The notes under the pieces are model-generated. The model did no database searches, was not told where the DNA came from, and saw only the letters and a program-made list of their open reading frames with translations. A stretch of 64,000 nt of DNA from DASRJG01 sp964647625 (GTDB lineage: Bacteria > Acidobacteriota > Polarisedimenticolia > Polarisedimenticolales > DASRJG01): NCBI GenBank assembly GCA_964647625.1, contig CAZYHZ010000010.1:1-64000 (forward strand), read 5' to 3'. A program made the translations under genes and the position numbers. The number at the start of each line of letters is the position of its first letter. The stretch's first letter is position 1. Positions 60,888-64,000 of the stretch are shown here, piece by piece.

Positions 60888-62051
60888 TCACTGCTTCTTC
60901 TGATCGTCGGGCTGCTGCCCCTTGTCCTTTTTCTTGTCCTTCTGGGGCTGGCCCTTGGACTTGGCATCTTGGTGCTGCGGCTGTCCCTGCTGCCGCTGTT
61001 GCTGCTGATGCTGCTGCGCTTGCGGCTGTGGCTGTGGCTGTGGCTGTGGCTGCGGCTGCGGATGCGCCTGTGGCTGTGCCTGTGGCCGCGGTTGCTCCTG
61101 CTGAGCCTGCCGCTCGCGCTCGTACTGCTGGCGCTGCTCCATCGACCGGTGCTCCACCGGGCGCTGCTGCGCCGGCGCGCGCTCGTCGATGGTCGGGCGC
61201 TGCTGTTGAAGTTGCTGCTGCTCCCGCTGCGGGATCTGCGGCTCGCGCCGCTCACCGGTGCGTTGCTGCGGAGGTGCGGGCTGAGACGCCGCGACGGGCT
61301 CGGCCGCGCGGATCCGTCCCGCGCTCGAGGTCACGCGGAGGTCCGCCAGGCTTCTCTGTCCGCTCGGCGCGACGCGCGGCATCAGCTGCTCGACGGGCCG
61401 GACGTCCACCCGCCGGCCGGTCACGCGCTCCACCGTCCGCACGTCGGGACCACGGTTCACGACGATGTTCTGCTCGACCGTGATGTTGTTGACGACCTGC
61501 GTGCGGGCGATGATCGCGCCGCGCGTCTCGACCGGGACCACGCGCGTTCGAATGCGCGGAGCCAGGAAGTCGCCGGCTCCCACGAAGACGAACAGGTTGG
61601 GGTCCTCGCGCGGCGTGATCGACATGCCGATCGAGAACCCGACGGGCACGGGCGCCCATCCGATGTAGTCCGGCCCTGTCCGGAAGACGACCCACGACGG
61701 GGCCCACGTGTACCCCGGCACCCAGACCCAGCCGTACATCGGGTCGAGTACCCAGGTGCCGTAGTGGTAGGGAATCTCACCCCAGCTGTAGTCGGACAAC
61801 CATGTCCAGCCGACATCGCTGCATTCCCAGTGCCCGTCGTAGTAAGGATTCCAGCCCGTCCGGTATTCGTGCGGCTGCCAGACGCGGCCGTACTGCGCGG
61901 ACACGAGCCAGTCCCCGTGCGGGCTCAGATCCGAATAGAACAGATTCAGGGACACGCCGACCGCGGCTTGCGCGGACGACAGAGAGTCCGCCGCGATGGG
62001 ACATGCAACGACCAGTGCTGCGAGCGCTACGTTTCTGAGGAATCGCATCAT
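60888..62051 (-). CDS. Exported DUF6600 protein with Gln/Pro-rich tail
   Basis: 387 residues from ATG (AGGTGAGG upstream). Signal peptide ~1-29. Residues ~30-200 have the Trp/Tyr/Gly-rich pattern of DUF6600: FYSDLSPHGDWL, GRVWQPHEYRTGWNPYYDGH, YSWGEIPYHYGTWV, GWVWVPGYTWAPSWVVFRTG. Residues ~255-387 are Gln/Pro/Arg low complexity with an imperfect (PQ)n run near 330-345 and end in a Lys/Gln-rich tail. Probably periplasmic or cell-surface; function unknown. Confidence 0.82.
   Translation of the reverse strand: MMRFLRNVALAALVVACPIAADSLSSAQAAVGVSLNLFYSDLSPHGDWLVSAQYGRVWQPHEYRTGWNPYYDGHWECSDVGWTWLSDYSWGEIPYHYGTWVLDPMYGWVWVPGYTWAPSWVVFRTGPDYIGWAPVPVGFSIGMSITPREDPNLFVFVGAGDFLAPRIRTRVVPVETRGAIIARTQVVNNITVEQNIVVNRGPDVRTVERVTGRRVDVRPVEQLMPRVAPSGQRSLADLRVTSSAGRIRAAEPVAASQPAPPQQRTGERREPQIPQREQQQLQQQRPTIDERAPAQQRPVEHRSMEQRQQYERERQAQQEQPRPQAQPQAHPQPQPQPQPQPQPQAQQHQQQQRQQGQPQHQDAKSKGQPQKDKKKDKGQQPDDQKKQ
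61018..61062 (-). repeat. Hexanucleotide microsatellite coding for Pro-Gln repeats
   Basis: On the plus strand GGCTGT is repeated about five times in a row and continues as GGCTGC/GGATGC variants, coding the (PQ)n run of the DUF6600 protein. Such a tract is prone to copy-number slippage; because the unit is six bases, changes would keep the frame and only alter tail length. Confidence 0.7.
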
Positions 62052-62375
62052 CGATCCTCACCTTTCTCCCCTCAAAGAAAACCTCCTCCGGTCACCCGGA
62101 CAGTCAGCAACCGCGGTGCCATCGCACATCGAGCGCGGGATCGTGGGATTTCTCATGCACCGCCCGCGAGCGGGCGGGGAATTGCGACATGCGGGGGGAA
62201 AGAGTTCACGATGGGCGCAGCATCCAATATTGAATGGCGCGGCTCCGACGCTCGCGGTTTCCTTCGTCGTCGTTGCGGGAAATCCCCGACGACGCGTAGA
62301 AATTCGCGCGGGTACGATCTTTGCGATCCGAGTGATGACGTTCGATCGTTCCTTGACGAAAGGAGATCCACGATC
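62052..62375. other. 324-base divergent intergenic region
   Basis: Separates the DUF6600 gene from the OmpW-like gene and must hold both promoters. A CCGCCCG-CGAG-CGGGCGG hairpin lies at 62159-62176, and a small palindrome CAATATTG near 62226. A TTGCGG / TAGAAA pair with about 18 bases between (from ~62274) could be a sigma-70-like promoter for the plus-strand gene; this is weak evidence. No gene seen. Confidence 0.4.
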
Positions 62376-62999
62376 ATGGCTAAGAACCCGATCTGGACCA
62401 TTGCGGTTTGCTCGGCCGTCATCGCCACCGTCCCCTCGGCTCGCGCGCAGGACACGCACGTGAAGATCTACGCGGGGCCGGCGTACGTCGCCCCCATGCA
62501 GGATTCCGACATCACGCTCGGCACGGTCACCGACACGATCAAGTCGGAGGATCACGTGGGCTGGAACCTCGGCGTCGAGGGCCGCGGCAAGGTCGTCGGG
62601 GTGGAGCTCGACTACGTGAACGCCGATCAAGACGTCAAGTTCGGCGGCTCCACGATCGGCGACACGACGTTTTCGCCGCTCACGGCGACCGTGAACTTCC
62701 ACGTCATCCCGACGAAGGTCGTCGATTTCTACTTCGGCCCGTCCTACACCTGGGTGAACTGGGGAGACATCCACCTGAACGCGACCGGCGGAACGATCAC
62801 GGGCTCGTCGGGCGACCTCAAGACCGACAGCGCCCACAACTGGGGCGTGAGCCTCGGTCTCGACTTCGGGATCGGCAAGCACTTTGCAATCTCGACCGGA
62901 CTCAAATACCTGAACGTCGATCTTCAGACCAGCGACGGCACGATCGCCACCGACGTGAAGCCGCTCGTCGCCCGGATCGACGCGGCCATCCGCTTCTGA
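62376..62999 (+). CDS. OmpW-like outer-membrane beta-barrel
   Basis: 207 residues from ATG with AAAGGAG upstream. Signal peptide ~1-24 (PSARAQ). Strand pattern with VKIYAGPAYVAPM, WNLGVEGRGKVVGVELDYV, FSPLTATVNFHVIPTKVVDF, YFGPSYTWVNWGDI and a C-terminal RIDAAIRF, consistent with an eight-stranded OmpW-type barrel ending in Phe. Such proteins pass small hydrophobic molecules; specificity unknown. Confidence 0.8.
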   Translation: MAKNPIWTIAVCSAVIATVPSARAQDTHVKIYAGPAYVAPMQDSDITLGTVTDTIKSEDHVGWNLGVEGRGKVVGVELDYVNADQDVKFGGSTIGDTTFSPLTATVNFHVIPTKVVDFYFGPSYTWVNWGDIHLNATGGTITGSSGDLKTDSAHNWGVSLGLDFGIGKHFAISTGLKYLNVDLQTSDGTIATDVKPLVARIDAAIRF

Positions 63000-63046
63000 G
63001 CTCGAACGGAGGCCGACCGAGCCGTAGGGGCACGGAGGTGAATGCC

Positions 63047-63937
63047 ATGACAACACGACGAGCGCTGTGTCTGGCCGGAGGCGGAGTTCTCGGCGCCGCG
63101 TACGAGATCGGCGCCCTGACCGCCGTCGAAGACCGCCTCCCCGACCGGGACGGCCGAACCGAATGGGACATCTTCGTCGGCGTGAGCGCGGGGGCCCTCG
63201 TGGCATCGTTCCTGGCGCAGGGGGTCGCCGCGCGCACGCTGTACGACTACTTCTCGCACTCGGATCTCGCGCCCTCGATCTTTGGGCTTCGCAAGTCCCG
63301 CATTCGCCGCTTCGAACGAGGACTGCGCGAGGTCTTCGACGCGATGCGCCTGTCCAATTCCTTCTCGGATCTCCGCAAACCGCTGTTCATCTCCGCGATC
63401 GACGTCGACGACTCCGAAGAGGTGATCTTCGGAACCGAAGGCACGGAGACGGCGACGATCACCGAAGCGGTCGCCGCATCCTGCGCGATCCCGCCGGTCT
63501 TCGGCCCCATGACGATCGGCTCGCGTCGGTTCGTGGACGGAGCCCTCGGCTCGCCCCTCCGTCTCGACATCGCGACGGAGGCCGGCGCCACGCACGTGCT
63601 GGCCGTCGATCCGATCGCTCCCCAGCGCCCGCCGCTCGCGTGCCGGACGCTCGACGCAATCCTGACGCAGTGCCAGCGCATCGAACACGCGTCGCGCGCC
63701 GCGCTGGCGCTGGCCTACGCCGCTCTCGCGACGCCCGATGTCAAGGTGCTCGTCCTCCGTCCGCGGCGCCGCGACATGTACGTCCAGGGCTCGATGGAGT
63801 GGCGGGCGACGTCCCGCCTGATGCGACTCGGCTACGACCTCACCGCGAGACGGCTCGAGCAGGACGACGCCGCCGAGTTCTTCCGGACGGCACCGCGTTC
63901 GCTCGCCTTTTCGCAACCGACGCGCGCGGCGATCTGA
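63047..63937 (+). CDS. Patatin-like phospholipase
   Basis: 296 residues from the ATG with CGGAGG eight bases upstream; an in-frame GTG nine bases earlier is less well placed. Patatin features: oxyanion loop LAGGGVLGAAYEIGAL, nucleophile Ser in FVGVSAGALVASF (GxSxG), catalytic Asp in RFVDGALGSPL (DGA). Hydrolyses acyl esters of lipids. No signal peptide, so cytoplasmic or delivered another way. Confidence 0.92.
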   Translation: MTTRRALCLAGGGVLGAAYEIGALTAVEDRLPDRDGRTEWDIFVGVSAGALVASFLAQGVAARTLYDYFSHSDLAPSIFGLRKSRIRRFERGLREVFDAMRLSNSFSDLRKPLFISAIDVDDSEEVIFGTEGTETATITEAVAASCAIPPVFGPMTIGSRRFVDGALGSPLRLDIATEAGATHVLAVDPIAPQRPPLACRTLDAILTQCQRIEHASRAALALAYAALATPDVKVLVLRPRRRDMYVQGSMEWRATSRLMRLGYDLTARRLEQDDAAEFFRTAPRSLAFSQPTRAAI

Positions 63938-63957
63938 AAAGCAGGTAAGATGCATGC

Positions 63958-64000
63958 ATGAAAAAGCTCCTCATCGGGATCGTTCTCGCGGCCCCGCTCA
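63958..64000 (+). CDS. Start of an exported protein, cut by right edge
   Basis: ATG with AGGTAAG about nine bases upstream, 20 bases after the patatin stop, followed by MKKLLIGIVLAAPL, a typical signal-peptide start. Only 14 codons are visible, so no function can be given. Confidence 0.55.
   Translation, partial: MKKLLIGIVLAAPL

Noticed and set aside
60969..62375. Leu/Arg-rich plus-strand frame leading into the OmpW-like gene
   Set aside because: It is antisense to the DUF6600 gene and its microsatellite; the true gene starts at the ATG with a signal peptide and ribosome site.
1..64000. tRNA, rRNA, insertion sequence or prophage genes
   Set aside because: No cloverleaf, rRNA-like stretch, transposase or phage gene was recognised anywhere; the palindromes lack a transposase in this window.

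Overview
The window is GC-rich bacterial DNA from a diderm heterotroph: it encodes two outer-membrane beta-barrels, an RND efflux pump with its adaptor, lipoproteins and a very large secreted subtilase. The gene mix (sortilin-type BNR proteins, DUF3604, TPR-bearing GT-C glycosyltransferases, propeller-type sensor kinases, GGGGACAGTCCCC-type palindromes) would fit an Acidobacteriota-like or myxobacterial-type lineage. This placement is an impression from content only; there is no rRNA or other marker gene to settle it. I see no tRNA, rRNA, CRISPR array, transposase or phage gene.

Layout. 1-6.05 kb: a giant secreted S8 peptidase with Cys-rich repeats, cut by the left edge. 6.3-22.2 kb: a glycosylation island of nine genes. 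It holds a GT-C protein, an operon on the minus strand (PMT-like+TPR, TMTC-like+TPR, GT2-remnant/methyltransferase), and five consecutive plus-strand TMTC-like membrane+TPR proteins whose start codons mostly overlap the preceding stop. 22.2-23.9 kb: a Pro/Gly-rich membrane-anchored surface protein.

24.1-29.4 kb: the most interesting operon, on the minus strand. Its order is cysteine synthase (CysM type), JAMM peptidase, a CysO/ThiS-like ubiquitin-fold + E1 + rhodanese fusion, a family 2A encapsulin shell, and an N-terminally extended cysteine desulfurase that is the expected encapsulin cargo. It combines the CysM-CysO-Mec+ protein-bound cysteine pathway known from mycobacteria with the encapsulated desulfurase thought to store sulfur.

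29.6-37.2 kb: a polysaccharide deacetylase, a 1,008-residue sortilin-type propeller protein, a BON-domain lipoprotein, a KimA-like potassium transporter followed by a DUF4118 membrane protein, and a small secreted protein. 37.2-42.9 kb: an LigB-type dioxygenase and an RND pump operon headed by a TetR regulator that sits on a perfect palindrome. 43.1-47.2 kb: a propeller sensor kinase with its response regulator and an orphan LuxR-type HTH protein. 47.3-64 kb: secreted proteins, a Ser/Thr kinase-AAA-TPR signalling protein, beta-barrels, a DUF3604 protein with a PpiC-type foldase, a second NarL-type two-component set, a DUF6600 protein, a patatin-like lipase and the start of one more exported protein.

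Architecture. Co-directional genes often overlap by ATGA, GTGA or TTGA. Three convergent pairs overlap by exactly four bases at their stops, and three others are separated by only 2-3 bases. Three long inverted repeats with a common core sit directly behind stop codons.
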